From Zygnema cylindricum (Eukaryota; Streptophyta; Zygnematophyceae; Zygnematales; Zygnemataceae): a stretch of DNA of 12,122 nucleotides. Shown in pieces: positions 1 through 8,558 of the stretch. The DNA lies in the NCBI GenBank assembly GCA_037447655.1, contig JBBHKE010003507.1, positions 64,001-76,122 of the forward strand. Direction: 5' to 3'. The stretch's first letter is position 1; the number at the start of each line of letters is the position of its first letter. Both the position numbers and the translations under genes were made by a program. The notes beneath the pieces were generated by a model. That model had not been told where the DNA came from and did not search any database. It worked only from the letters and a program-made list of their open reading frames with translations.

Positions 1-1599
1 GTCCTCCTACCGGAGCCTGGGAGTGGGAGGTAGGAGGATGAGGAGGGAAAGGAGGAGGATCAGGGGACAGTCTGGGTGGAGGAGAAGGAGGTGTAGACGG
101 TCTCAAGGGGATGTGAATTCTTTCGTCCGGTCGTAACTCCACTAAGGCCTCAACAGCTGCAGAAACCTCCACCGAAACAAAAGTAGGCTCTTCCCGTGGA
201 GCCGCTGCGAGTTCAGACGGTAAATCTGCACCCAAACCCTTAATATTAGGTCTTGTGTCTATCCCCTCTTCCCGATGAAGAGGCGATTTCTGACCAATCT
301 CCGAGGGAGGAGCCTGGGGTTGAGCTTCGGACGGGGGTTCCACTAATGGTGTGGGAGGGATCCGCCCACAGAGGATCCCACTAGACCTCCGCCGAGCTTC
401 CCGGATGAGATTCAATTCCTGCTCCCACAACTTTCTCCGTTCTTCCTCCAAAGCTTCCCAATCTACTGTGACTGGTCCAGTACCCGCCGTAGCCGAGCCC
501 TGAGATTTCAAAATTTCCACTAGTTCCTTAGCCCTTTCCACTACTCCGGTCAGATCAGCTATCCCTGCCCCTAGAATTTCTGGATCTGTAGGCCTGGCTC
601 GAAACAATCCCTCGGACAACTCTTCTGGTTCAGTTTCCGGAACCTCTGGGTCAGTGGGTTCGGATCGCCAGAACCCTCCGTCAGGGCGGACACTGTGTGC
701 CGGAGGAGTAGATCTCTCGGTGGAGACTGGCACTGACGTTGGGGAAGGTTCTTCCTTGGGAATAGGTGCGAATCTACCCTTGCTATCCCTGTGGTCAAAC
801 TTCGTCCCCCTCACTGGCTCTGGAACCCCGCTATCGCTGCCACCTGCTCTCCTACGAGACCTCGAAGCTGGGCGCCCCCGGGACGGTCGGCTTGCTGCAG
901 TGTCTTGGAAGAAGATGGAGGAGGGCGAGAAGGAGGAGCCCTCCTGGGCCGTTCCCGCAAGGACTGGGAGGAACCACTCTCTGAAGAGCTACTTAGAATC
1001 TCCACCACCCCTCCCACTGGTTTAACCACCCGAGGTCGATCCGACCGAGACACTCTTAGCACCAACTCCTGCTTAACCTTCAGTTCATGAAGATCATGAA
1101 GAGCAAGGAGTTCCTTTCGACCAGGGCGGCTGGGATCCGTCAAAACCGCAGGGTCAATCCGAATTTCGGCCCTGGGAATCTTTGATCTGGTGTGAAGCCC
1201 GACCTTCGGAAGGGGACCCAAAAGGGGCTCTCGCTGAGCTTACCTCTTTGGCCTGGCCCGGGGTAACACTCGGTTTCTTTCTTGAGCTTGTGCTCTAGAC
1301 TCCTTTCTTTCCTCGGCAAAGGTTCTGGAGGCCTCCGCCAAGGAGGGAAAATGTTCAGGAGTGAGGCTGGGAGGAGATGGGGGCGCAGTTTGTGGTTCAG
1401 GTGGTTTTGGAGGAGCCTCATCCCTAACAGGCTCAGGCATCATCCCCTGGAGAAACTGCTCTATGTTGGCAGGCGAGGTGAAGGGAACGAATTCTTCGGA
1501 AACCTATGACTCTTCTTCTGATACCACCGCTTCTTGATTCGCCCGTTCTTCTGGCCTGGCACCGGAGAGATTCTTATCTTGAGCTTCACCTCCCCCCAT
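1..1599 (-). pseudogene. Gag-like Pro-rich retroelement ORF, broken, partial
   Basis: Read on the minus strand, an ATG at 1599 (start MGGGEAQDKNL) opens a frame that runs to the window edge. In-frame stops are at 1504-1506 (TAG) and 1240-1242 (TAA). That frame ends at 811-813 (TGA), but the adjacent frame is open from about 988 to base 1 without a stop, so a single frameshift probably lies between about 815 and 985. The product is proline-, serine- and glutamate-rich, with PPxPP runs near 1380-1430 and 1-70. A charged, probably helical stretch near 415-470 contains EALEEERRKLWEQELN. No zinc knuckle, protease or RT motif is visible. The region is GC-richer than the rest of the window. A primer-binding-site-like sequence upstream (1776-1787) and the absence of host-gene features make the N-terminal gag part of a minus-strand LTR retrotransposon the best guess. 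The family is not recognised, and a host Pro-rich pseudogene remains possible. Confidence 0.5.
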
Positions 1600-1775
1600 G
1601 ACGACGAAGTTCGCGAAAGAAGAATAAACGAAAGAAAACAAAACTCGCTTCCGCCAAGAGAGCTTCTAAAGTCAAAAGCTCCTATCCCCTCTAATCCGAA
1701 GTAGACAGGGTTGGCTTTTCAGTATTGTACTTATCCCACAGGAAGTCTATAGCATTCGTTCCCTCAAAACCCACT

Positions 1776-1787
1776 GTTTTGATGCCA
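1776..1787 (-). other. Possible degraded primer-binding site (initiator-Met type)
   Basis: On the minus strand this reads TGGCATCAAAAC. The usual plant LTR-retrotransposon primer-binding site, complementary to the 3' end of initiator tRNA-Met, is TGGTATCAGAGC. Nine of 12 positions agree and all three differences are transitions, the expected pattern for an old methylated copy. It lies about 180 bp upstream of the gag-like ATG at 1599, a sensible leader distance. A TGCA at 1794-1797 could mark the end of the 5' LTR, which would then extend to higher coordinates. The match is short, so this is tentative. Confidence 0.35.
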
Positions 1788-2700
1788 AGAAATTGCAGTT
1801 TTACTCCGGGAGGTCCCCGCCAAAGCAAAAGAGACTACAAGTGAAGACACAAATGCACTACCACGTGGACATATAAAAATAAATAGGAATGGCTGTTTCA
1901 GATTTAACAATATCACCTTGACCACAGAAATAAAATGTAAGATGGAAGATATAAAAGATGGCGAAGCAAGCTTAACATACCCGGCAATTTAAGATGACAA
2001 TGGGAGAAAGGCGAAATCTCTCCTGATGGCAGTGTGAATAGGTATGGTACTCCTTCAACCCTCGGTGTCCGCAGCCCAGAATCGACTAGACTCTTCTCAG
2101 TTTCAAGCAGCGAAAAATCCAAAAATCACCCAAAGGGAAGGCAGTGCCAACCGCCAACCCGAACTATGATTCCCAAAATGGACAATTCCCAAAACAGAGA
2201 TGGCAATAGAGTCAAACAACACAAAGATTCTCCAAAAGAAGGTTTGTTGGAATTTTTGAGGGTTTTCACAGGAGACAGTACTGAAAAGCAACCTGTCTCC
2301 TTCGGCCCCAAGTGCCTTATACAGCAAAAGCTTGTCCAGTTCAGGTCCAAAAGTCAAACCTATGCTATTAGCCAATGAGCGGCCAGCAACGGCAATCAAA
2401 CTGACATAAGACAAAATAATGTGTACTACGCTTGGGGCAAAAAGTTGGACCTCTGACTATGGCTAGATCCGCGGCCGGAAGTTATTATTTGTTCCATAGT
2501 TTTTAAGACAAAGTACTAAAAGGACACGGAAGTGCCAAACTTTGACTTAATGTAATAAATTAACCACTGGTCAGCTGAATCTGAACTGAATTGCTACAGA
2601 CAGCTAACAGCAAAATCTAGATTACAGTCCGGAAGTCTACGTGGCAATCCACAATGTACCCTCCATTAGGGCTGGTGGAAGCTAGTACTATGTGACGGAA
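1788..2700. other. Unassigned AT-rich stretch, possible minus-strand LTR
   Basis: No gene is recognised here. On the minus strand there is a 103-codon open frame at 2103-2414 and a 47-codon ATG-less open segment at about 1694-1840 that continues across the primer-binding-site candidate. Neither resembles a protein I know, and both may be chance. If 1776-1787 is a true primer-binding site, the adjoining part of this stretch would be the 5' LTR of the minus-strand element. I could not find its outer TG end or a target-site duplication. No copia sequence was seen here, although the nested-insertion model would predict some copia remnant on this side of the gypsy element. Confidence 0.3.
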
Positions 2701-2901
2701 CTGCGATCTTTCAGACGGTAGAACTTTGTCGTCCAGCCTCCGTTAGGCACGAAACAAAGTGCGTCTTGTTCAGTAGAGGAAATACTTCAATCCTTCTGGC
2801 AGATTGCGCTGGCTTCTCCGTAATCTGAGAATAGTACGGGTCGGAAGGGTACGGAAATCCTCGGTAAGATAGAAGTGTGCCTGAAAAGCACTCGAGCTTG
2901 A

Positions 2902-3650
2902 CACGAGTTTGACCCATGCCGTCATAAGAATCTTGATGCGTGGTTATTTTCTGTGGCAAATTATCTCAAAAATTTCCCCAGCTTGTCGGATCGTGAAAAG
3001 GTCCATTACGCTGGCGGGTTGCTTAAAGGAGCAGTATGAGTATGTTGGAGAACACTTGTAGAAAACGACGAGATACCTGCTGGGTGGTCTTGTTTCGTTC
3101 AACTCCTCCGCGACTCATGGCAACCTGTGAATTCGATTAAGGCTGCAAGTGATAAAATTGCGGTCCTAAAGCAATGCACTTCGGTTATGGATTACACGCA
3201 ATGGTTCTTGGAATGCAAGGTTCAAATACCTACGATGACGCAGGATGAAGCCATGGATCGTTACGTGAAGGGGCTTAAGGGATCCATCCGAAGGGATGTG
3301 GAACAATAGATCGCGCAGGACACTGAGACTCCTAGGCTCTCGGCAATTATTAAGTTTGCGGAACAGACCGATTCTGTAGACTTCACCATTAGTAGATCTT
3401 ATTATTTTGGATCGAGCAGCGGCGAGGGATTTCGAAGAGATGATGGTCCAACCCCTATGGAGCTCGAGCGGTAAATGAGGACAAAGGCAAAATCAACGTC
3501 ATTCGAAAGAAGAAGAAGACTGTTAAGGCTAAGGCCAACGACTTGTCCCAAGTAGAGCTCCAACGGAGAAAGCAAAATGGATTATGCTTCTAGTTTAGTT
3601 CCCTGGACAATGTGGCAAGAGATTCCCCAAAAAGGAAGGTTCCTAAAAAG
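2902..3650 (+). pseudogene. gag: Ty3/gypsy Gag (capsid plus decayed zinc knuckle)
   Basis: Frame 1 from 2902 reads a retrotransposon Gag core: LDAWLFSV at about 2932-2955, a LSDREKVHYA stretch, an AGGLLKGAV stretch ending in a TGA near 3037, then QLLRDSWQPVN, the coiled QCTSVMDYTQWF segment and ALDRFVRGL-like DRYVKGLKGSIRRDVE (about 3260-3303). It is interrupted by TAG at 3307-3309 and TAA at 3472-3474. A frameshift then leads into frame 0, a lysine-rich linker and the nucleocapsid. The CCHC zinc knuckle is recognisable by position at about 3585-3635 but ruined: only the first Cys (3585-3587) remains, a TAG follows at 3591-3593, the second and last Cys codons are changed, and an indel affects the His. 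Gag would form the cytoplasmic particle that packages element RNA. The beginning of Gag is eroded. Confidence 0.85.
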
Positions 3651-3715
3651 GGAAAGCTCACGGTCATGAGGTAAGCTGGCGAGGGAGGAGACCCTTTGGT
3701 TTTCAGGGTCAAATT

Positions 3716-4046
3716 GGTACGAGCGCAGCTAGCTTCATGGTGGATTCAAGCGCGTCGAGGAATTTTATCAATTAGAAGACGGTGAAACAGTAAACACTTC
3801 CTCTCATTGCTATTTAGAGCAAACAAACGGTTCAATTGGTCGACGGGGGTTCCCTAACGATAACTCATTGCACTCCGAAGTTATGCGACTGAATGAGAAA
3901 AATTCCTATGGTATGACACTTTTCACGTATTACCTCTTGGGGACCACGAGGTAATCTTGGGGAAGCCGTGGCTACAAAAGTGGATCCCAACGATCGATTG
4001 GAGGAACAGTAGCATGAGAGTAAAAAAAAGAAGGAAAAGAGTTTGA
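3716..4046 (+). pseudogene. Ty3/gypsy aspartic protease, broken
   Basis: Frame 2 from 3716 has a retropepsin active-site-like motif, VDSSASRNFI, at about 3740-3769. The family norm is D-S/T-G-A, so here the Gly codon has become Ser (AGC at 3749-3751) while the Asp (3743-3745) is kept. In-frame stops follow at about 3770 and in the middle region. A frameshift near 3915 moves to frame 0, where the conserved C-terminal half appears: FHVLPLGDHEVILGKPWL (about 3921-3974), equivalent to the V-I-L-G-M-D-W-L signature, then PTIDWRN. The frame ends at TGA 4044-4046, just after an A-rich run (4022-4038) where a shift into frame 1 occurs. In a live element this enzyme would cleave Gag-Pol. Here it cannot be made. 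Confidence 0.8.
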
Positions 4047-5265
4047 GGTGAATATGGGAGCGGCTGGTATGGAATTTGAAGAGGGACGTCTGCTTTCAAC
4101 CTTACAGATAAAGAGGGCTCTCACGAAAGAGGAGACTGTTGGTATGGTTGTCATCCAACCCGTGGAGGAAATGAAGGAGGGGATTTTGGAGGAATAGAGT
4201 AAAAAAGACCAGGACTTTGACTCAAAAAGTGGTGGCGACTCAGGAAAGACTTCCGTAGAGGCCCCGGAAGTCATAACAAAGCTTTTGGAGGAGTATGTTG
4301 ATGTCTTTCCCCCGAAGCTCATGGAAGGCTTACCTCCAAAGCGCGACGTAGACCACAAGATATAGCTTGTCCCCGGAGCGGTGCCTCCGGCTAATCGGTT
4401 GTATTAAATTAGTTACACTATATTGGACGAACTCAAAAAACAACTTGCAAAGTTAGTCGAAGCCGGAGCAATCGAACCAAGCAAGTCACTGTATATAGCC
4501 CCCGTACTTTTTGTCAATAAGAAAGATGGAGGGTTACGTATGTGTGTGGACTAGCGAGCGCTAAACAAGTTGACTGTTAAAAACGCGTATCTTCTTCCAA
4601 AGATAGATGAATTGTTAGACCGATTAAGAGGTGCCAAATATTTATTGAAGATAGACTTGCGAAGCGGTTACCATCAGATTAGAATTGTCAAAGAAGACAT
4701 GGAGAAGACTGCATTGCGGACCCAATGCGGTCATTTTCAATTCCTGGTTATGCCGTTTGGATTGACGAACGCATCGGGAACCATTATGCATCTAATGAAT
4801 TCTATCTTTCGGCAATTTCAAGATGCTTTCGTAATAGTCTTTTTGGACGACATCCTAGTGTACAGCAAGACATTGGAAGAGCATATGGAGTACCTACAAA
4901 CGGTCCTACAAGTTCTTTGGGAGAATATAATGTACGCAAAAAGGAGTAAATGTGACTTTCTTAAGGAGAAAATTGAGTTTTTGGGGCATGTGGTGAGCCA
5001 AGATGGGATCGCAGTGGATCCGAATAAGACCACGACAGTCAAGGAGTGGCTGCAGCCGACTAACGTTACTGAGCTGCTATGCTTTCTTGGATTATGCTCC
5101 TACTATCGCCGATTTGTTGAAGGTTTGGCAAAAATCGTTGAACCTCTCACGGATTTATTTAAAAATGACGTGGCCTATGAATGGAAAACAAAGCAAAGTG
5201 CAACTTTTGACACGCTAAAGGAGCGATTGGTTACCGCCCATGTGTTGGCTGTACCCGCCCCCGAA
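4036..5265 (+). pseudogene. pol: Ty3/gypsy reverse transcriptase, nearly readable
   Basis: Frame 1 from 4036 carries the protease-RT linker and the RT. EYVDVFPPKL (about 4293-4322) is the usual pre-RT motif. Stops are at 4195-4197, 4363-4365, 4405-4407 and 4552-4554. From 4555 the frame is open to 5391. All core RT motifs are intact: KIDLRSGYHQIR (catalytic Asp, about 4648-4683), FLVMPFGLTNA (about 4741-4773) and FLDDILVYS (about 4840-4866, the Y/F-x-D-D active site), followed by FLGHVVSQDGI and the connection motif FLGLCSYYRRF (about 5083-5115). It copies element RNA into DNA in the cytoplasmic particle. Homology leaves this frame near 5265, where a shift to frame 0 continues into RNase H; the rest of frame 1 to 5391 is out-of-frame read-through. 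This is the best-preserved part of the element. Confidence 0.93.
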
Positions 5266-5645
5266 TTGCCGTGGACGATAATTACGACGCCAAAGGCATT
5301 AGAGCAATTCTATGCAAGATCATGGAAAGGCCTACAACTATTGCCTATGACAATCGAAGTTACGCGCGGAACTCAATTGGTCCATGCATGAGAAAAGAAC
5401 AATTGTTATCATTAATGCCTTACAAGTCTAGAAATGCTACGCTCAAGGGAAGCAGATCACTGTAATCATAGATCACCACGCGTTATTGTACCTCCAAACG
5501 CAACCCAAATTAATGAAGAAACAAGTTAGGTGGATGACCTTTCTTGAGTCCTTCGGACCGGAGTTTATTATTGAATACAAACCGTGCAAGACGAACCCGA
5601 CGAATGCTTTGTCAAGAAGACATGGTGTGGTGGCGCTAGTGACAA
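5266..5645 (+). pseudogene. RNase H domain, two frameshifts
   Basis: Directly after the RT, frame 0 (5271-5465) reads DNYDAKGIRAIL, the counterpart of the first RNase H strand (T-D-A-S-x-x-G-I-G-A-V-L), then PTTIAYDNRSYARNS and RKEQLLSL, the counterpart of the E-K-E-L-L-A-V helix. A shift near 5445-5456 moves into frame 2, where IDHHALLYLQTQ (about 5471-5506) is the T-D-H-x-x-L motif and FIIEYKPCKTNPTNALSRR closes the domain by about 5620. The last catalytic Asp of the usual A-D-A-L-S-R signature is Asn here. RNase H would remove the RNA strand of the RNA-DNA hybrid. A stop at 5463-5465 lies at the frameshift. Confidence 0.88.
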
Positions 5646-6859
5646 AGCAAGTATCGCAACCATCGCATGAGCGAAGCGAGTATGGTGGAAGAAAGGACAC
5701 CGCTGTAGCGGAAAAAGTGCAGGAGCGGAGAGTCAGCGGAGTGACAAGAACTTTGCAAGTGGATGAGCAGTGGCTGAATAGGACTATCGTCGCATACAGT
5801 GACGATGGTACAATCAAGGAATTTGTAAAACGGAAGATCTTGATTCGAGCCGCCAACTACATATGGCAGTACCGACCAAGTTAAACAACCCGACCTTACG
5901 TTCCGACAAACCCAAAGTTACGTCACACAATATTTAATTTGAGTCATGTTGAGCGGCTCAGTGGACATTTCGGACGAGATAAAACAACAACACCTGTCGC
6001 TGAGGCGTATTATTGGCCGAGATGACTCGAGACATAGCGGAGTATGTCAATACGTGTGACTCTTGTAAATTACACAAGTCAGAATGAGGTAGTGAAGGTT
6101 TTTTACAACCCCTTCCGATACCCTCAGTTATGTGGTAAGCGATTTCAATAGACTTTATCGTTGCACTTCCAATGACTACGGAAGGTTATTACTCTATATT
6201 CGTCGTCGTGGATGATCTCACAAAAATGACCCATTTCCTACCTATGACAACCACGGCTACCGCACGGGATGTGGCAACGTTATTCTTTCGGGAGATTTTC
6301 CGTCATCACAGGCTTCCAAAAAAGATCGTAAGTGATCGCGATAGAAAATTTGTCAGTCACTTTTGGAGAAACCTGTTTGAGTTGTGTGGAATGCAGCTTG
6401 CCATGTCCACAACATACACACTCAGACAGGCGGTTAGACCGAAAGAGTCAATAGAACGTTGGATGAGGCTTTAAGAGCTTACGTATCAATACACCAAAAA
6501 GATTGGGTAAACCATTTGACTGCGATTGAGGTGAAATACAACAGTGACGTGCACTTGTCGACTAATGCTACGAATTTCTCTCTCAATGGGCGACAACCCA
6601 CCATTCCCCAAACATTATTGGTCACCAAATGCCCTACACTGGTTGCTATGGACTTTGCGCAAACGTTGCAAGTGAATTTTAATAAGGCGGCGAAGGCCCT
6701 TCAACAAGCAAATGATCGCTAAAAGTCGCAAGCCGACGCTTATCGAAAGGACATCGACTTTAGCGTGGGGAACAAGGTTCGCTTAAACATGGAAAACATG
6801 TCCTTACCAAGTGCGCTTTCAAGAAAATTAGCGCCAAGGTTCACGGGACCATTCGTCAT
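5646..6859 (+). pseudogene. Integrase: zinc-binding and catalytic domains, first part
   Basis: Frame 2 continues from RNase H through a linker to a TAA at 5882-5884, then enters the HHCC zinc-binding domain. The His codons are at 5945-5947 and 5966-5968 and the Cys codons at 6055-6057 and 6064-6066. Frame shifts from 2 to 1 near 6018 and stops occur near 6085 and 6133. The DDE core follows: first Asp in SIDFIVALP (about 6145-6171), second Asp in VSDRDRKF (about 6328-6351), and catalytic Glu in TERVNRTL, reached after a shift from frame 1 to 0 near 6418. A TAG at 6435-6437 stands where the family has Gln. Frame 0 goes on through IHQKDWVNHL, a TAA at 6720-6722 and the C-terminal GNKVRLN and PRFTGPFV segment. 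It is cut at 6859 by the inserted element and resumes at 7749 in the same frame. Confidence 0.9.
6855..6859 (+). repeat. Left target-site duplication GTCAT
   Basis: GTCAT at 6855-6859 is repeated at 7749-7753. The left copy ends the integrase segment GPFV. The right copy restarts the same frame with a sequence continuing as VNEVAYKLDIP, as the family expects. The surrounding nine bases also agree at seven of nine positions (6851-6859 against 7745-7753), so a 9-bp duplication with two changes is possible. Confidence 0.65.
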
Positions 6860-6863
6860 TGAA

Positions 6864-6892
6864 ATTCTGTGGTCTCCATTGACCCACAGAAT
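6864..6892. repeat. Hairpin near left end of the insertion
   Basis: ATTCTGTGG (6864-6872) pairs perfectly with CCACAGAAT (6884-6892) around an 11-nt loop. It begins five bases inside the insertion, so it is a possible end-recognition or RNA structure of that element. Confidence 0.6.
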
Positions 6893-7225
6893 GAGCAGCC
6901 TATGTAAAGCCTCTAGGATAATATTTGCCCCTTCTACTTTCCCGCTGAATAAGCGCCGCCCCGGCACACAAATATTCTGACCACTCTCACCCCTGTGAGG
7001 ACAAGACTCCCATGAGTCAAACGCAAAAAGATTCACTGAATTTGCTCCCCTGAGAAGTAAGTTATGGCTGGTCAAAGATGACCTTTATAGTTACAAGCTC
7101 TCTTAGAGAGAGAGGTACCTAAATATTACTAAGTCTCGGTCTGCCTACTCACCACTACCTACTACTAAACCCTAGTCTAATAGGAACACTATATAGTACA
7201 AGAAGGTACAATGGGCGATGTACTT

Positions 7226-7247
7226 ATTGTACGACCATTGTACGACA
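7226..7247 (+). repeat. Tandem 11-mer pair
   Basis: ATTGTACGACC at 7226-7236 is followed directly by ATTGTACGACA at 7237-7247, with 10 of 11 bases the same. It lies downstream of the TATA-like stretch at about 7188 within the insertion. Its role is unknown. Confidence 0.6.
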
Positions 7248-7533
7248 AGGTCTACAAGGTGACACCTTTCAAATCGGAAGCCATGGTTCCACCTCCCATC
7301 TTCTCCGGTATCAAATAATGTGGCGTCACGTGGCACCGTGCGACGCTATCTCCGTATGCCGCCAGAAGTTCATTTCGCGTGGTGGCTATAATGTCGGCCG
7401 TCTGATCAAAACATATTTTGCACGGTTCAGATTCGCGTACATGCAGGAATTGCTCCTTTTGGTTAGTCTGCTGTTAATTAGCTGTTGCGTTAATGTTTAT
7501 ATATTTATGAAACCCGTCACGTGTATCGTTTCG

Positions 7534-7605
7534 TAACGCCTTAATGGTTAAGGCGTTAGGCTATAGAGAATCTAGAGGTCGCAGGTTAAAATCTAGACTT
7601 AGGCA
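7534..7605 (+). other. tRNA-like segment with perfect 25-nt palindrome
   Basis: 7534-7558 is a perfect inverted repeat: TAACGCCTTAA, a TGG loop, then TTAAGGCGTTA. From 7543 the sequence resembles a tRNA of Ser/Leu type: AATGGTTAAGGCGTTAGGCT has the shape of a D-arm and internal A box, and GGTCGCAGGTTAAAATC (about 7578-7594) resembles a T-arm and B box (7 of 10 fixed positions of GGTTCGANTCC in GGTTAAAATCT). No acceptor stem closes and the anticodon loop is malformed, so it is not a working tRNA. A tRNA-derived SINE head or a tRNA pseudogene carried in the insertion is the likeliest reading. Confidence 0.45.
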
Positions 7606-7748
7606 TCATTTTAGTAAAATACCCTTTACTTCAAAAACTACCACTTTCTAAATATGGCGACAACCATGGCGCGCCTTTGATCCTCACTCTCTTTCATTAA
7701 AGCAAAACTAAAATAGGGAAGTGAACTATTAATTACCTCTTTTCAATA

Positions 7749-7753
7749 GTCAT
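7749..7753 (+). repeat. Right target-site duplication GTCAT
   Basis: This is the second copy of the GTCAT found at 6855-6859. Integrase homology resumes here in frame 0, the same frame as at 6855, which supports this as the right edge of the insertion. Confidence 0.65.
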
Positions 7754-8091
7754 CCTTTCCAAAGTAAATGAAGTGGCTTACAAACTTGACATTCCAAAAG
7801 AATGGCAAATTCACAATGTCTTCCACGTTTCACTACTCAAGCCATTTTGCGATCATGATTCACCTTTTCCTCATCGACGCCAATCCACCCCGCTACCACG
7901 AGTCGTAGGTACCACAGATGAATACGAGGAGGAAGAAATTCTCCTGTCACGTCGCCGCTAACATTCCGACTCCACGCAATATTTAGTGCGGTGGAAAGGT
8001 TATGGAATAGAGGACGATTCTTGGGTGGACGAAAAGGATCTTCATTCGCCCGATTCGCTACGCAGAGTGCATCCACTCAGCATGATCGGAG
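7754..8091 (+). pseudogene. Integrase C-terminus and chromodomain
   Basis: Frame 0 resumes after the insertion with VNEVAYKLDIPKEW and then HNVFHVSLLKPF (about 7815-7847), the hallmark tail of gypsy integrases. An acidic DEYEEEEIL segment (about 7917-7943) starts the chromodomain. A TAA at 7959-7961 interrupts it. The core then reads YLVRWKGYGIEDDSWVDEKDL (about 7980-8042), with the aromatic Y, W and W residues that cage methyl-lysine in HP1-type chromodomains at the expected places, and ends with a SLRRV helix. In chromoviruses this domain directs integration to marked heterochromatin. The single stop is the only clear lesion in this part. The frame stays open to about 8187 but loses recognisable similarity after about 8090. 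Confidence 0.9.
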
Positions 8092-8558
8092 GGGTAGTCG
8101 CACTAAGCGCAATAAGGGAGCGAATCGCAGTATTGCAACCGTCACAGTCATCTTGGGAACACAGCAAGGAATCGCAGTGGCGAAGGTAAGGGACCAAAAC
8201 CTTATGGTTGCGCAGCCACCGAAGCGTAGCATAATAATGATGCCTTCAGAGAATCGCAGCTCCACCCCTGCGTTGGCAGAAAAAGCACAACAACGTCATT
8301 GTGAATCGCAACCTTGGTGAAGTCAAACCCTTGGTATCATCGCAGCAGCGCAACTTAAGAAATGTTCGACGCTGCGATAACCTCGCACGCTGTGACACTT
8401 GGAAGGGTCCAATTGTGAAACCCTCATCCCTCTTAGCTAAAACCACCATTATTTCTCGTGACCAACCTAGTAAGAGCAGTTGGGGGAGCATCTCGCTTCG
8501 CACTGCCAGTCTACCCTCACCTTTCAAGTTGCCTAAACTCTCTTGTACAACCTCATCC
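8092..8558 (+). other. Interval between chromodomain and extra ORF, with ATCGCAG repeats
   Basis: No conserved domain is seen. Two frames are open through much of it (frame 2 to about 8318, frame 0 from 8301), but neither gives a recognised protein. The octamer AATCGCAG or a one-base-shorter form recurs at 8123, 8170, 8252, 8304 and 8339, and an inverted copy lies at 8371-8378, which can pair with 8339-8346 as an 8-bp stem. An 8-nt match to the initiator-Met primer-binding site (TGGTATCA, about 8333) is not extended and is probably chance. Confidence 0.4.

Larger units (their letters stand above)
6860..7748. mobile_element. 889-bp insertion in gypsy integrase, class uncertain
   Basis: This block interrupts the integrase C-terminal domain. 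Homology stops at about 6859 and resumes at 7749 in the same reading frame, and both edges carry GTCAT. The block starts TGAAATT and ends TTTTCAATA, so TGAAA and TTTCA could be short inverted termini, as in a solo LTR, but three bases (ATA) then separate the end from the repeat. It codes for nothing recognisable; open frames of about 60-110 codons here look like chance. It contains a 9-bp hairpin near the left end (6864-6892), a TATA-like CTATATAGTA near 7188, a tandem 11-mer at 7226-7247 and a tRNA-like segment at about 7534-7605. A solo LTR, a small DNA transposon with an 8-9 bp duplication, or a SINE-containing composite are all possible. Confidence 0.6.

Noticed and set aside
654-1221. Plus-strand open frames of 72-123 codons
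   Set aside because: They are antisense to the long coherent minus-strand gag-like frame and reflect its GC-rich, stop-poor composition.
2103-2414. Minus-strand 103-codon open frame as a host gene exon
   Set aside because: No family resemblance, no supported splice sites or neighbouring exons; kept only as an open segment in the unassigned stretch.
3972-4358. Minus-strand 128-codon open frame
   Set aside because: It lies opposite the protease-RT linker, whose homology to gypsy pol on the plus strand is clear; it is a shadow.
8333-8345. Primer-binding-site-like TGGTATCA
   Set aside because: Only eight bases match, no LTR end precedes it, and 8090-8330 shows no similarity to the LTR at 9884-10360, so a second element starting here is not supported.
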